From Pseudomonas fluvialis (GTDB lineage Bacteria; Pseudomonadota; Gammaproteobacteria; Pseudomonadales; Pseudomonadaceae), in assembly GCF_014207935.1 (NCBI RefSeq), contig NZ_JACHLL010000001.1, positions 186,001 through 250,000 on the forward strand: 64,000 nucleotides of DNA. Direction: 5' to 3'. The notes beneath the pieces were generated by a model. The model saw only the letters and a list, made by a program, of their open reading frames with translations. It was not told where the DNA came from and made no database searches. The translations under genes and the position numbers were made by a program. Within the stretch, counting starts at the first letter, position 1. Every line of letters starts with the position of its first letter. Of the stretch, positions 52,644 through 62,200 are shown piece after piece.

Positions 52644-53303
52644 TTATTTGAGGTAGCCGTGTTCGGCCAGAAAGCTTTCGCTGATGCCAGAAGCGGCCGG
52701 CTCGGCGGCCTTGTCGCCGAGCAGCAGACGCTCCAGATAACGCGCCAGCAGATCGACTTCGAGGTTGACCTGCCGTCCGGGGCGGTAGTCGGCCATGATG
52801 GTTTCGACCAGGGTGTGCGGCACGATGGTCAGCTCGAACTCGGCACCATTGACGGCATTCACCGTCAGACTGGTGCCATCGACGGTGATCGAGCCCTTGA
52901 GGGCGATGTACTTGGCCAGCTCGCGCGGAGCGCGCACGGTGAACTGGATGGCGCGGGCATTGTCCTCGCGCTTGAGAATTTCGCCCACTCCGTCCACATG
53001 GCCGCTGACCAGATGGCCGCCCAGGCGGCTGCTCGGTGTCAGGGCTTTTTCCAGGTTGACCTTGCTGCCGGTCTTGAGATCGATAAAGGCGGTGCGCGCC
53101 AGGGTTTCGCGGCTGACGTCGGCCCAGAAGCCGTCGCCAGGCAACTCCACGGCAGTCAGGCACACGCCGTTGACAGCAATGCTATCGCCCAGTTTGACGT
53201 CCGCCAGATCCAGCTTGCCGGTTTCCACATAGACACGCACATCGCCACCCTTGGGGCTCAGCGCGCGGATGGTGCCAATGGCTTCGATAATGCCGGTGAA
53301 CAC
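52644..53303 (-). CDS. ribC: Riboflavin synthase, alpha subunit
   Basis: A 219-residue enzyme catalysing the dismutation of two lumazines to riboflavin. It starts at a GTG giving the universal MFTGIIEAIG start, 8 bp after AGGAG, and shows two internal repeats: GDSIAVNGVCLTAVE / SVNLEKALTPSSRLGGHLVSGHVDG in the first and GSITVDGTSLTVNAV / IPHT-like IVPHTLVETIM in the second. The FMN riboswitch lies 90 bp upstream, so this is the first riboswitch-controlled gene. The longer frame to 53435 runs into the riboswitch and is not coding. Confidence 0.96.
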   Translation of the reverse strand: MFTGIIEAIGTIRALSPKGGDVRVYVETGKLDLADVKLGDSIAVNGVCLTAVELPGDGFWADVSRETLARTAFIDLKTGSKVNLEKALTPSSRLGGHLVSGHVDGVGEILKREDNARAIQFTVRAPRELAKYIALKGSITVDGTSLTVNAVNGAEFELTIVPHTLVETIMADYRPGRQVNLEVDLLARYLERLLLGDKAAEPAASGISESFLAEHGYLK

Positions 53304-53392
53304 GGTTGAAACTCCTGTTTTGAGAAAAACAGGGCACAAGAATCGAAAGGGATGGACCGGACACACGCCAGGCGCGTCCGTCACGCAATCCC

Positions 53393-53543
53393 GCTCTCTC
53401 TTTATCCGGACTATGACCGTCGGCCCCGGAATCACACCGGGTCTGCTGACCTCCGCCGACTGGTAAGCCGTGGGAGCGCTCGCGGGCTAGCAGCCTTGCG
53501 CTGCATTACCGCCGGTGGGGAGTTGCACCCCGCCCTGAGAACG
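53393..53543 (-). ncRNA. FMN riboswitch (RFN element)
   Basis: On the minus strand the element opens with TCAGGGCGGGGTGCAACTCC, continues with CCACCGGCGGTAA, contains GTCGGCGGAGGTCAGCAGAC and GTGTGATTCCGGGGCCGAC, and closes with GGTCATAGTCCGGAT. These are the conserved blocks of the RFN aptamer. It lies between ribD and ribC, 90 bp before the ribC start, so FMN should repress ribC-ribBA-ribH and the genes behind them. Confidence 0.96.
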
Positions 53544-53603
53544 TTATGGCCACTCGCGTGGCTGCGGCAGTTTTACCACAGATTGCCGCGCCACGGGAGC
53601 GTA

Positions 53604-54722
53604 CTAGGCACTGGCAACGGGTACAGCGGTAATCCGCCAGTCATCCCCCACGGCGCGCATATCGGTGATTTTCAGCTGCGGCGCCTCGGCCATACGCGCC
53701 AGCGGCCAGTCCAGCAGCGGGCGGGCAGAGGAGCCGAGGAACTTGGCGGCGACAAACAACTGGTACTCGTCGACCAGCCCGGCGCGGGCAAAGGCGCCGG
53801 CCAGTTTCGGCCCGGCCTCGACCAGCACCTCGTTGGCACCACGCCCGGCCAGCTCCTGCAACAGTTTGCGCAAGTCGACATGGCCATGGGCGTGGGGAAT
53901 GGCCAGCAATTCATGCCCCTCTTCCTGATAGCGCTGCCGCGCCGAGGCCACCGCGCAGGTCGCCACCAGCGTTCTGCCAGCCTGAAAGAAAGGCGCATCG
54001 AGGGGCACGCGCAGGCGCCCGTCGATCAGCACGCGCAGCGGCGGCCGGTCGATGGCCAGGGCCGTCAGCTCGGCGTTCAGTCCCAGTTCCTCGGCACGCA
54101 CCGTCAGCCGCGCCTGATCGGCCAGCACGGTATCGGCACCACTGATGACCACACTGGACTGGGCGCGCAGCCGCTGCACCGCGGCGCGCGCCGCAGGGCC
54201 GGTGATCCACTGACTCTCGCCACTGGCCATGGCCGTGCGCCCGTCCAGGCTCATCGCCAGTTTGACCCGGACAAACGGCAGGCCGCGCACCATGCGCTTG
54301 ATGAAGCCGACATTCAGTGCCCGCGCCTCGCTTTCCAGCACACCACAGGCCACTTCGATGCCAGCCTCGGCCAGCCGTGCCAGCCCCTGCCCAGCCACCT
54401 GCGGATTGGGGTCCTGCATCGCCGCCACCACCCGCGCCACACCAGCCTCGATCAGCGCATTGGCGCAGGGCGGAGTGCGACCAAAGTGGCTGCACGGCTC
54501 CAGCGTCACGTAGGCGGTGGCACCGCGCGCCCGGTTGCCGGCGGCGCGCAGCGCGTGCACTTCGGCGTGCGGCTCGCCAGCCTTGGCGTGCCAGCCCTCG
54601 CCGACGATCTGGCCATCACGGACGATCACGCAACCGACGCGCGGATTGGGATGGGTGGAATACAGCCCCTTGCGCGCCAGCTCCAGCGCCCGCGCCATAT
54701 AGGCCTGATCGGACAGCGGCAC
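53604..54722 (-). CDS. ribD: Bifunctional riboflavin-specific deaminase/reductase
   Basis: A 372-residue enzyme for the second and third steps of riboflavin synthesis. The N-terminal deaminase has zinc ligands in HAEVHALRAAG and EPCSHFGRTPPCANAL. The C-terminal reductase starts with PFVRVKLAMSLDGRTAMASGESQWITG and holds RVLIDGRLRVPL and EVLVEAGPKLAGAFARAGLVDE. The start is a GTG directly after the nrdR stop (TGAGTG), so it is coupled to nrdR and lies upstream of the FMN riboswitch, outside its direct control. Confidence 0.96.
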   Translation of the reverse strand: MPLSDQAYMARALELARKGLYSTHPNPRVGCVIVRDGQIVGEGWHAKAGEPHAEVHALRAAGNRARGATAYVTLEPCSHFGRTPPCANALIEAGVARVVAAMQDPNPQVAGQGLARLAEAGIEVACGVLESEARALNVGFIKRMVRGLPFVRVKLAMSLDGRTAMASGESQWITGPAARAAVQRLRAQSSVVISGADTVLADQARLTVRAEELGLNAELTALAIDRPPLRVLIDGRLRVPLDAPFFQAGRTLVATCAVASARQRYQEEGHELLAIPHAHGHVDLRKLLQELAGRGANEVLVEAGPKLAGAFARAGLVDEYQLFVAAKFLGSSARPLLDWPLARMAEAPQLKITDMRAVGDDWRITAVPVASA

Positions 54723-55181
54723 TCAGTCGTGCTCCCGCGACAGGCGCTCGATCTCTTCGCGGAACTCGTTGAGGTCCTGAAAGCGGCGGTACACCGAGGC
54801 AAAGCGGATATAGGCCACTTCATCGAGCTTGGACAGTTCGGTCATCACCAGTTCGCCGAGCACCCGCGACTTCACCTCACGCTCGCCGGTGGCGCGCAGC
54901 TTGTGCTTGATATGGGCGATGGCCTCTTCCAGACGCTCGACGCTGACCGGGCGCTTCTCCAGCGCCCGCTGCATGCCGGCGCGCAGCTTCTCTTCGTCGA
55001 AGGGCTGACGGCTGCCATCGGACTTGATCAGGCGCGGCATCACCAGTTCGGCGGTCTCGAAGGTAGTGAAGCGTTCCTCGCAGGCCAGGCACTCGCGCCG
55101 GCGGCGCACCTGCTCGCCCTCGGCGACCAGACGGGAATCGATGACCTTGGTGTCGTGGGCACCGCAGAACGGACAATGCAT
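54723..55181 (-). CDS. nrdR: Ribonucleotide reductase regulator NrdR
   Basis: A 152-residue repressor of ribonucleotide reductase genes. An N-terminal zinc ribbon has cysteines C3, C6, C31 and C34 in MHCPFCG and [11 protein letters not shown], followed by an ATP-cone domain ([24 protein letters not shown]) that senses ATP/dATP. I choose the ATG at 55181, which gives the universal MHCPFCG start; the longer frame adds seven residues. Its stop abuts the ribD GTG, the usual nrdR-ribD arrangement. Confidence 0.96.
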   Translation of the reverse strand: MHCPFCGAHDTKVIDSRLVAEGEQVRRRRECLACEERFTTFETAELVMPRLIKSDGSRQPFDEEKLRAGMQRALEKRPVSVERLEEAIAHIKHKLRATGEREVKSRVLGELVMTELSKLDEVAYIRFASVYRRFQDLNEFREEIERLSREHD

Positions 55182-55295
55182 GGCGGCAACTGGCAGTGGC
55201 AAATGAAGCGGCCATGGTAGCCGATCCCACTCTCAAGACAAGCCAGCCACTTTGCGGTATACAGGCGCCCGTCGAATTTCACCGGGAGCCTGCCC

Positions 55296-55745
55296 ATGTC
55301 CCCGCACCGCCTTGCGCTGCTGTCCCTCGCCCTGCTGCTGGCCGCCTGCAGCAGCCAGCCGGAAAAAGCCTCGCCGGCACCGGCCAAGCCCAAACGCCCG
55401 AGCTCCGAGCAGGCCATTGCCGCGCCGCTGCCGGGCCACCTGCGCCAACTCAGCGGCAGCCTGCTGGGCATTCCTGCCGACGCCGAAGCTGAGATCGCCC
55501 TGTTGCAGGTCGACAGCAAGGGCCGCCCTTTGAAGAGCTATGCCAGCCAGCGCCTGCTGGGCCAGGGCGGCGCCCTGCCCTTTGCGCTGAGTTTTGATCC
55601 GCAGAGCCTTCCGGGTGACGGCCGTTTCGAACTGCGCGCCCGGGTCAGCCAGTCCGGCCGGCTGATTCTGCGTCTGCCACCGCAATCCCTGAATCCGACC
55701 CAGAGCCGTGACTTCGGACCGCTGCAGCTGGTGCGTGCGCCATGA
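55296..55745 (+). CDS. YbaY-family lipoprotein
   Basis: A 149-residue lipoprotein: signal peptide with lipobox LLAAC (C18 would be lipidated), a Pro/Ala-rich linker (EKASPAPAKPKRPSS), then a YbaY-like beta-sandwich (LSGSLLGIPADAEAEIALLQVD, ALPFALSFDPQSLPGDGRFELRARVSQSGRL). The residue after C18 is S, so it is expected in the outer membrane. Function of the family is unknown. Its stop overlaps the methyltransferase start (ATGA). Confidence 0.87.
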   Translation: MSPHRLALLSLALLLAACSSQPEKASPAPAKPKRPSSEQAIAAPLPGHLRQLSGSLLGIPADAEAEIALLQVDSKGRPLKSYASQRLLGQGGALPFALSFDPQSLPGDGRFELRARVSQSGRLILRLPPQSLNPTQSRDFGPLQLVRAP

Positions 55746-56395
55746 GCGCCCCGCTCAGCCTGCTGCAACCGCTGCAGCAATTGCTCGGCGACGCCCAGCT
55801 CAGCGTCGAAACCCTGCCCGGCACCGACCTCAGGCTATGGCTGATCGATGCGCTGAACATGGACCGCGCCTTCAACGCCGAGGAAACCCGGCGCATCCTC
55901 GAAGAGCCGCCCTACTGGTGCTTCTGCTGGGCCAGCGGCCTGGCTCTGGCCCGCTGGCTAGCCGAACGGCCCGAATGGGTGCGCGGCAAGCGCGTGCTGG
56001 ACTTCGGCGCCGGCTCCGGTGTGGCGGCCATTGCTGCGGCCAAGGCGGGGGCGCTGGAAGTGGTGGCCTGCGACCTCGACCCACTGGCGATCGAAGCCTG
56101 CCGCGCCAACGCGGCGCTCAATGGCGTTGAGCTGAGCTATTCGCCGGACTTCTTCGCCGAGGATGACCGTTTCGACCTGATCATCGTCGCCGACGTGCTC
56201 TACGACCGCGCCAACCTGCCGCTGCTCGATCACTTCCTCAGTCGCGGCCGCGAGGCCCTGGTAGCCGACTCGAGGGTCAAAGACTTCCAGCACTCGCTCT
56301 ACCAACGCCTGGGCATGCTGGACGCCTGCACCTGGCCGGACCTGGCCGAGCCGGCCGAGTTTCGCAACGTCAGCCTGTATCACGCCCGCCGCTAA
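55742..56395 (+). CDS. SAM-dependent methyltransferase, ETFB/PrmA-like
   Basis: A 217-residue class I methyltransferase. The SAM-binding motif I is VLDFGAGSGVAAIAAAKAGA, motif II VVACDLDPLAIEACRANAALNG, and the later DLIIVADVLYDRANLPLLD replaces the catalytic region. Near the N-terminus EEPPYWCFCWASGLALARWL resembles the ETFB-type lysine methyltransferases and the L11 methyltransferase group. The likely substrate is a protein lysine, perhaps the electron transfer flavoprotein beta subunit, but this is inference. Coupled to the YbaY-like lipoprotein by a 4-bp overlap. Confidence 0.85.
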   Translation: MSAPLSLLQPLQQLLGDAQLSVETLPGTDLRLWLIDALNMDRAFNAEETRRILEEPPYWCFCWASGLALARWLAERPEWVRGKRVLDFGAGSGVAAIAAAKAGALEVVACDLDPLAIEACRANAALNGVELSYSPDFFAEDDRFDLIIVADVLYDRANLPLLDHFLSRGREALVADSRVKDFQHSLYQRLGMLDACTWPDLAEPAEFRNVSLYHARR

Positions 56396-56463
56396 CCCTT
56401 GTATACCGGCGCCAGAGCCCGCATCTTTAGCCGCATTGCCCTCGCCTCCATCTGAGATCCGAC

Positions 56464-57336
56464 ATGAGCGACACCCCTTACATCTTCGACATCGCAGGCA
56501 GTGCCAGCTTTGAACAGCTGGTCATCGAGAACTCCTTCCACAAGCCGGTGCTGGTGGACTTCTGGGCCGAGTGGTGTGCGCCGTGCAAGGCTCTGATGCC
56601 GCTGCTGGCCAAGATCACCGAGGAGTACCGCGGCGAACTGCTGCTGGCCAAGGTCAACTGCGATATCGAACAGGACATCGTGATGCGCTTCGGCATCCGC
56701 AGCCTGCCGACCGTGGTGCTGTTCAAAGACGGCCAGCCGGTTGACGGCTTTGCCGGCGCCCAGCCGGAGTCGGCCATCCGCGAGATGCTCAAACCCCATG
56801 TGGCCGAGCCGGCACCGCTGGCCGCCGACCCGATGGAAGCCGCCCAGGCGCTGTTCGCCGAAGGCCGCATCGGTGAGGCCGAGGCCCTGCTCAAGCAGGT
56901 GCTGACCGAGAACAACGAGAACGGCGCGGCACTGATCCTCTACGCCCGCTGCCTGGCCGAACGCGGCGAGCTGGGCGAGGCCGAGGCCGTGCTCAATGCG
57001 GTGAAGGGCGACGAACACAAGCAGGCCCTGGCCGGCGCCAAGGCGCAGCTGACCTTCCTGCGTCAGGTCGAACAACTGCCGGAAGCCGCCACGCTGAAAT
57101 CACGTCTGGCGCAGAACGAGCAGGACGACGAGGCCGCCTACCAGCTGGCCATCTGGCAACTGGCACGCCAGCAGTACGAGCCGGCGCTGGACGCCCTGCT
57201 CCGGCTGTTCGTGCGCAACCGCGGCTACGAGAACGGTCTGCCGCACAAGACCCTGCTGCAGGTGTTCGACCTGCTCGGCAGCGATCACCCGCTGGTCACC
57301 GCCTACCGGCGCAAGTTGTATCAGGCGCTGTACTGA
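56464..57336 (+). CDS. cnoX: Thioredoxin-domain co-chaperone (CnoX/YbbN)
   Basis: A 290-residue protein with an N-terminal thioredoxin domain and a C-terminal TPR-like domain (LFAEGRIGEAEALLKQVLTENN, RCLAERGELGEAEAVLNAV). It holds unfolded proteins for DnaK and GroEL, especially after bleach stress. The thioredoxin motif is WCAPC (C38, C41), a full CxxC, whereas E. coli CnoX has lost one cysteine, so redox activity is likely here. The ATG follows GATCCGAC, without a strong ribosome site. It precedes a very strong terminator. Confidence 0.9.
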   Translation: MSDTPYIFDIAGSASFEQLVIENSFHKPVLVDFWAEWCAPCKALMPLLAKITEEYRGELLLAKVNCDIEQDIVMRFGIRSLPTVVLFKDGQPVDGFAGAQPESAIREMLKPHVAEPAPLAADPMEAAQALFAEGRIGEAEALLKQVLTENNENGAALILYARCLAERGELGEAEAVLNAVKGDEHKQALAGAKAQLTFLRQVEQLPEAATLKSRLAQNEQDDEAAYQLAIWQLARQQYEPALDALLRLFVRNRGYENGLPHKTLLQVFDLLGSDHPLVTAYRRKLYQALY

Positions 57337-57357
57337 CAGCCAGGTTGCATCGGGATC

Positions 57358-57393
57358 AAACAACAACGGCGCCTTCCGGCGCCGTTGTTGTTT
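57358..57393. terminator. Bidirectional terminator between cnoX and ettA
   Basis: AAACAACAACGGCGCC pairs perfectly over 16 bp with GGCGCCGTTGTTGTTT around a TTCC tetraloop, between convergent genes. Confidence 0.92.
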
Positions 57394-57405
57394 GCAGCTG
57401 AACGC

Positions 57406-59073
57406 TTACTGCGCCAGCTTCTTGTAACGCACGCGGTGCGGCTGGGAGGCCGCGTCGCCGAGGCGTTTCTTGCGGTCGGCTTCGAACTCGGTGTAGTTGC
57501 CTTCGAAGAAGTACACCTTACCGTCGTCCTCGTAGGAGAGGATGTGGGTGGCGATACGGTCGAGGAACCAGCGGTCGTGGGAGATCACCACGGCCACGCC
57601 CGGGAAGTCCAGCAGCGCCTCTTCCAGAGCACGCAGGGTTTCCACGTCGAGGTCGTTGGACGGTTCGTCGAGCAGCAGCACGTTGCCGCCCTGCTTCAGG
57701 GTCAGGGCCAGGTGCAGACGGCCGCGCTCACCACCGGAGAGGTCCTTGACGAACTTCTGCTGGTCGGCGCCCTTGAAGTTGAAGCGACCGACGTAACCAC
57801 GCGACGGCACCTCGTAGTTGCCGACCTTGATCATGTCGAAGCCGTCGGAAACCTGCTCCCACACGGTCTTGCTGCCATCAAGGCTGTCGCGGCTCTGGTC
57901 GACGCTGGCCAGTTGCACGCTTTCACCGATTTCGATGCTGCCCGAATCCGGCTGCTCCTTGCCCATGATCATGCGGAACAGGGTCGATTTACCGGCACCG
58001 TTACCACCGATCACGCCAACGATGGCGCCCTTGGGGATGCTGAAGGACAGGTCGTCGATCAGCACGCGGTCGCCGTAGCCTTTGCAGACGTTCTTGAACT
58101 CGATGACCTTGTCACCCAGGCGCGGACCGGCCGGGATGTAGATTTCGTTGGTCTCGCTGCGCTTCTGGAATTCCTGCGACTGCATTTCCTCGAAGCGCTG
58201 CAGACGGGCCTTGGACTTGGCCTGGCGTCCCTTGGCGCCCTGGCGCACCCACTCCAGCTCGGCCTTCATGGCCTTGGCGTGGGAGGATTCCTGCTTGGCT
58301 TCCTGGGCCAGACGAGCCGCCTTGGAATCCAGCCAGCCGGAGTAGTTACCCTCGTAGGGGATGCCGTGGCCACGGTCCAGTTCCAGAATCCAGCCGGCGA
58401 CGTTGTCGAGGAAGTAGCGGTCGTGAGTGATCGCCACCACGGTGCCGGGGAAGTCGTGCAGGAAGTGCTCCAGCCAGGCCACCGAGTCGGCGTCCAGGTG
58501 GTTGGTCGGCTCGTCCAGCAGCAGCATGTCCGGGGCCGACAGCAGCAGGCGGCACAGCGCCACGCGGCGCTTCTCGCCACCGGAGAGGTGCTCGATCTTG
58601 GCGTCCCAGGCCGGCAGACGCAGGGCGTCGGCGGCGACATCCAGCTGACGTTCCAGGTTGTGGCCGTCGGCGCTCTGCAGGATGGCTTCCAGCTTGGCCT
58701 GCTCGGCGGCCAGGGCGTCGAAGTCGGCGTCCGGCTCGGCGTAGGCGGCGTAGACCTCGTCGAGGCGGGCCTGGGCCTGCTTGATCTCGCCCACGGCCTC
58801 TTCGACGATGTCACGCACGGTCTTCTGCGGGTCCAGCTGCGGTTCCTGGGGCAGGTAGCCGACCTTGATCCCCGGCATCGGGCGGGCTTCGCCGTCGATC
58901 TCGGTGTCGACGCCGGCCATGATGCGCAGCAGGGTGGATTTACCGGCGCCGTTAAGGCCCAGCACACCGATCTTGGCGCCGGGGAAGAACGACAGGGAGA
59001 TGTCCTTGAGGATTTCACGCTTCGGGGGAACAACCTTGCTCACCCGGTGCATGCTGTAGACGTATTGAGCCAT
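57406..59073 (-). CDS. ettA: Energy-dependent translational throttle protein EttA (ABC-F)
   Basis: A 555-residue ABC-F ATPase that binds the ribosomal E site and gates the first peptide bond according to ATP/ADP. There are two ABC domains: Walker A GLNGAGKST and GGNGAGKST, signatures HLSGGEKRRV and DLSGGERGRL, Walker B LLLDEPTNHLD and LLLDEPSNDLD. The first domain has the EttA arm insertion (about residues 95-140, ending in LDEVYAAYAEPDADFD), and the linker is charged (KAELEWVRQGAKGRQAKSKARL). The ATG at 59073 gives MAQYVYSMHRVSKVVPPKR, the classic EttA start. Divergent from morA. Confidence 0.97.
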   Translation of the reverse strand: MAQYVYSMHRVSKVVPPKREILKDISLSFFPGAKIGVLGLNGAGKSTLLRIMAGVDTEIDGEARPMPGIKVGYLPQEPQLDPQKTVRDIVEEAVGEIKQAQARLDEVYAAYAEPDADFDALAAEQAKLEAILQSADGHNLERQLDVAADALRLPAWDAKIEHLSGGEKRRVALCRLLLSAPDMLLLDEPTNHLDADSVAWLEHFLHDFPGTVVAITHDRYFLDNVAGWILELDRGHGIPYEGNYSGWLDSKAARLAQEAKQESSHAKAMKAELEWVRQGAKGRQAKSKARLQRFEEMQSQEFQKRSETNEIYIPAGPRLGDKVIEFKNVCKGYGDRVLIDDLSFSIPKGAIVGVIGGNGAGKSTLFRMIMGKEQPDSGSIEIGESVQLASVDQSRDSLDGSKTVWEQVSDGFDMIKVGNYEVPSRGYVGRFNFKGADQQKFVKDLSGGERGRLHLALTLKQGGNVLLLDEPSNDLDVETLRALEEALLDFPGVAVVISHDRWFLDRIATHILSYEDDGKVYFFEGNYTEFEADRKKRLGDAASQPHRVRYKKLAQ

Positions 59074-59296
59074 GACTGACCTTGTTGCGGGAAAATGAGG
59101 AACTGCCGGGAGCGGCCTATGCTGTTCAGGACGCCTGCCCGCGCGCGTGGCGCAAAGCTACCGGAATGCAGGCCCGCGGGCAAACCACGCTCGTCGCCTG
59201 TACTGGCACTTCGCCGCGGCAGCAGGCATGCTTGCAACAGCCCACGCGGCTGACTCCCGCTTTCCTGCCCATTCGCCGTAGAAGCAGGCCTATAAC

Positions 59297-62200
59297 GTGC
59301 AAGTTCCCGCTCCCCAGCGTCCTTCCCGCCAGCTGACCGATGCCAGCGGCCTGCCGGTGCGCGGCCCGCTGAAAGGCGCCCTGGTCGCCCTGGTGCTGCT
59401 GATGCTGGGGGTACTGGTGTGGCAGTTGCGCGCCGAGTTCCAGCAACTGGAAAGCAACCAGCGCGAACGCAGTGAGGAATACGTCAGCCACCTGGGCCAG
59501 GATCTGGAACTGAGCCTGCAGTTCAAGGCCCATTCGGCCCTGGCCATCATCCGCCAGAACGACAACCACGACCGCCTGCAACTGGCCGCTGCGCTGACCA
59601 GCATCTTTCCCGGTCTGCACAGCCTGACCTACTTGGATCACCAGGGACGGCGCCTGTACGACAGCCATCAGGTCGACGATTCGACGTTCATCCAGCGCCT
59701 GCACCGCATTCACCATACCCAGCCCTACCACTACGCCTTCAGCGGCGAGAGTGGCGGCATGATCTACCTGCTGCTGCAGGAGCACCCGGACGATGGCAGA
59801 AGTGCCTCCTGGATCCTGCGCCTGCCGCTGGAACTGCTCAGTCAAACCCTGCAGCTGGGCGAGCGGCAGCAATATGCCTGGCTGCTCGAAGACCAGCCCA
59901 GCGAACGCATCCTCACCCGCAGCCTGGGCCTGGCCCGGAGCAGCCCGATCAGCGTGCCGGTGAGCGCCGAAGACCAGGGCCTAACCCTGAGCAGCCAGAA
60001 CGTACAGGGTACCGACTGGCAATTGCGCACACTCTTCGACCCCCGCAGCCTGCAGGCCCGACTGCTGCCGAGCATGGCCGGCAAACTGCTGCTGTTCACC
60101 CTGATCAGCGCCCTGACCCTGATCACCCTGTACGGCCTGCAGCGCGAACAACGCGGCCTGCGCGAACTCAACGCTGCCTCGCGGCGCAGCCTGCACCAGG
60201 CCGCCAGTGCCCTCGGCGCGATCGAGGAGCGGGTGTTGGTCAGCGACCCGGACGGCCTGCTGACCTACCTCAACCCGCAGGCCGAGGCCATGTTCGGCCT
60301 GTCCAGCGCCCTTGCCAGCGGCCGACCGCTGCGCAGTCTGGTGCCGGGCCTCGACCCGCTCTTGCTGAATGCCAGCGCGCTGTTCAGCGAAGAGCAGCCG
60401 GAGATCATCCAGATCCTGCAGAACGGCCAGGCACGCCAGTTCGCCGTGACCCGCAGTGAGCTCAGCGAGAATGCCCGCCTGCTTGGCTATGTCTGGGTAC
60501 TGCGCGATGTCACCGAGCAGCAGCAGGCCCTGCGTGTGATGCAGGAAACCCGCCGGCGCTACCAGGATATCTTCGAGGGCAGCAGTACCGCCCTGTGCGT
60601 GCTCGACCTGCTCGGTCTGCGCCAGTTCCTCCACCAGCAGCGCATCTTCAGCGCCACCGCCCTGGAGCGCTGGCTGAACGACCACCCACAGCGCCACGAC
60701 GAGCTGCTGGCCCAGCTGCACATCACCGAGGCCAACCAGATCGCCCTGCGCCTGCTGGGCATCGCCGAACAGAGCCAGGTCAACCAGTACCTGCTGCAGC
60801 GCGACAGCCTTGCCAGCGGCGGTCATACCTTCCAACTGATCACCGCCGTGATCAGTGGCCAGACCCAGCTGGAACTTGAAACCCGCATCCACACGCCTCA
60901 GGGCCACGAACGCCACCTGTGGCTGGTGATGCGCCTGCCGGAGATGCTCCAGGACTACCACGCGGTGACCTTGGGCTTCAGCGACATCACCAGCCGCAAG
61001 CGCATCGAAGTCTCGCTGATCGAGCGCGAGCGTTTCTGGTCCGAGGTGGTGCGCGCGGTGCCGGATACGCTCTACGTGCATGACATTCCCGGCAAGCGGG
61101 TGATGTTCAGCAATAACCACCTCGGCCCGCAGCTGGGCTACAGCAAGGCCGAACTGCGCGCGCTGGGCGACAAGCTGTGGGAAAAGATCCTCCACCCGGA
61201 CGATGTCGAGCTGTACCAGCGCATGCGCAACATCCAGCAGGTGGTCGGCAACCAGGTGCTGATGCAGTTCGAGCTGCGCTGGCGCCACCGCGACGGCAGC
61301 TGGCACTGGTTCGATATCCGCGAGCAGGCCCTGGCCCGCGACGCCCAGGGCCGCGTCAGCCGCCTGATCGGCATCGCCAAGGACATCACCGCGCAGATCG
61401 AGGACCGCGAATCGCTGCGCGAGAACGAACGGCGCTACCGCCTGCTGGCCGAAAGCACCAGCGACGTGATCTACACCACCGACGCCCAGCTGCAGCTCAA
61501 CTACGTCAGCTCCTCGGTGGAAGAAGCCCTCGGCTACAGCAGCGAGTGGGTCATGCAGCACGGCATGCAGAAGACCGCCGCCAACCCGGCGCAGATAGCC
61601 GGTGTACTTGAACTGCTTGAACGCATCCGTGCCGCAGCGGGACAACCCGAGGCGTTAAACCAACTGCGCCAGCTCGGCTCGCAACAGTTCTTCTTCGATT
61701 GCCTTCGTGCCGACGGTCAGAAAATCCCGGTGGAACTGCGCCTGATGCTGATGTGGGATGAGCGTGGCCGCTTCCTCGGCCTGCACTGCATCGCCCGCGA
61801 CATCAGCCAGCAGCGCCGCGCGGAAAAGGACCTGCGCATGGCCGCCACGGTGTTCGAGCATTCCACCGCCGCGATTCTGGTCACCGACCCCACGGGCGCC
61901 ATCGTCCAGGTCAACCACGCCTTCGGCCGCATCACCGGCTACCAGGCCAGCGAAGTGCTCGACCGCCACCCTGGCGTGCTCACCGCCAACCACCAGCAGG
62001 CCGGCGCCCTGCAATACATCATCGACCACCTGGAACTGCGCGGCAGCTGGGAAGGCGAGATATGGCTCAAGCGCAAGCAGGGCGAACTGTTCCCCGCGTG
62101 GATCGGCATCACCGCCATTCGCGACGACGAAGGCGACCTGGTCAGCTACGTGTGCTTCTTCAGCGACATCAGCGAGCGCAAGGCCAGTGAGCAACGCATC

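Noticed and set aside
53304-53435. N-terminal extension of riboflavin synthase
   Set aside because: The extended frame runs into the FMN riboswitch, and the GTG at 53303 gives the universal MFTGIIE start with a good ribosome site.
53352-55220. 622-residue plus-strand ORF opposite ribD, nrdR and the FMN riboswitch
   Set aside because: It covers two certain genes and a conserved RNA element on the other strand and has no recognisable domain.
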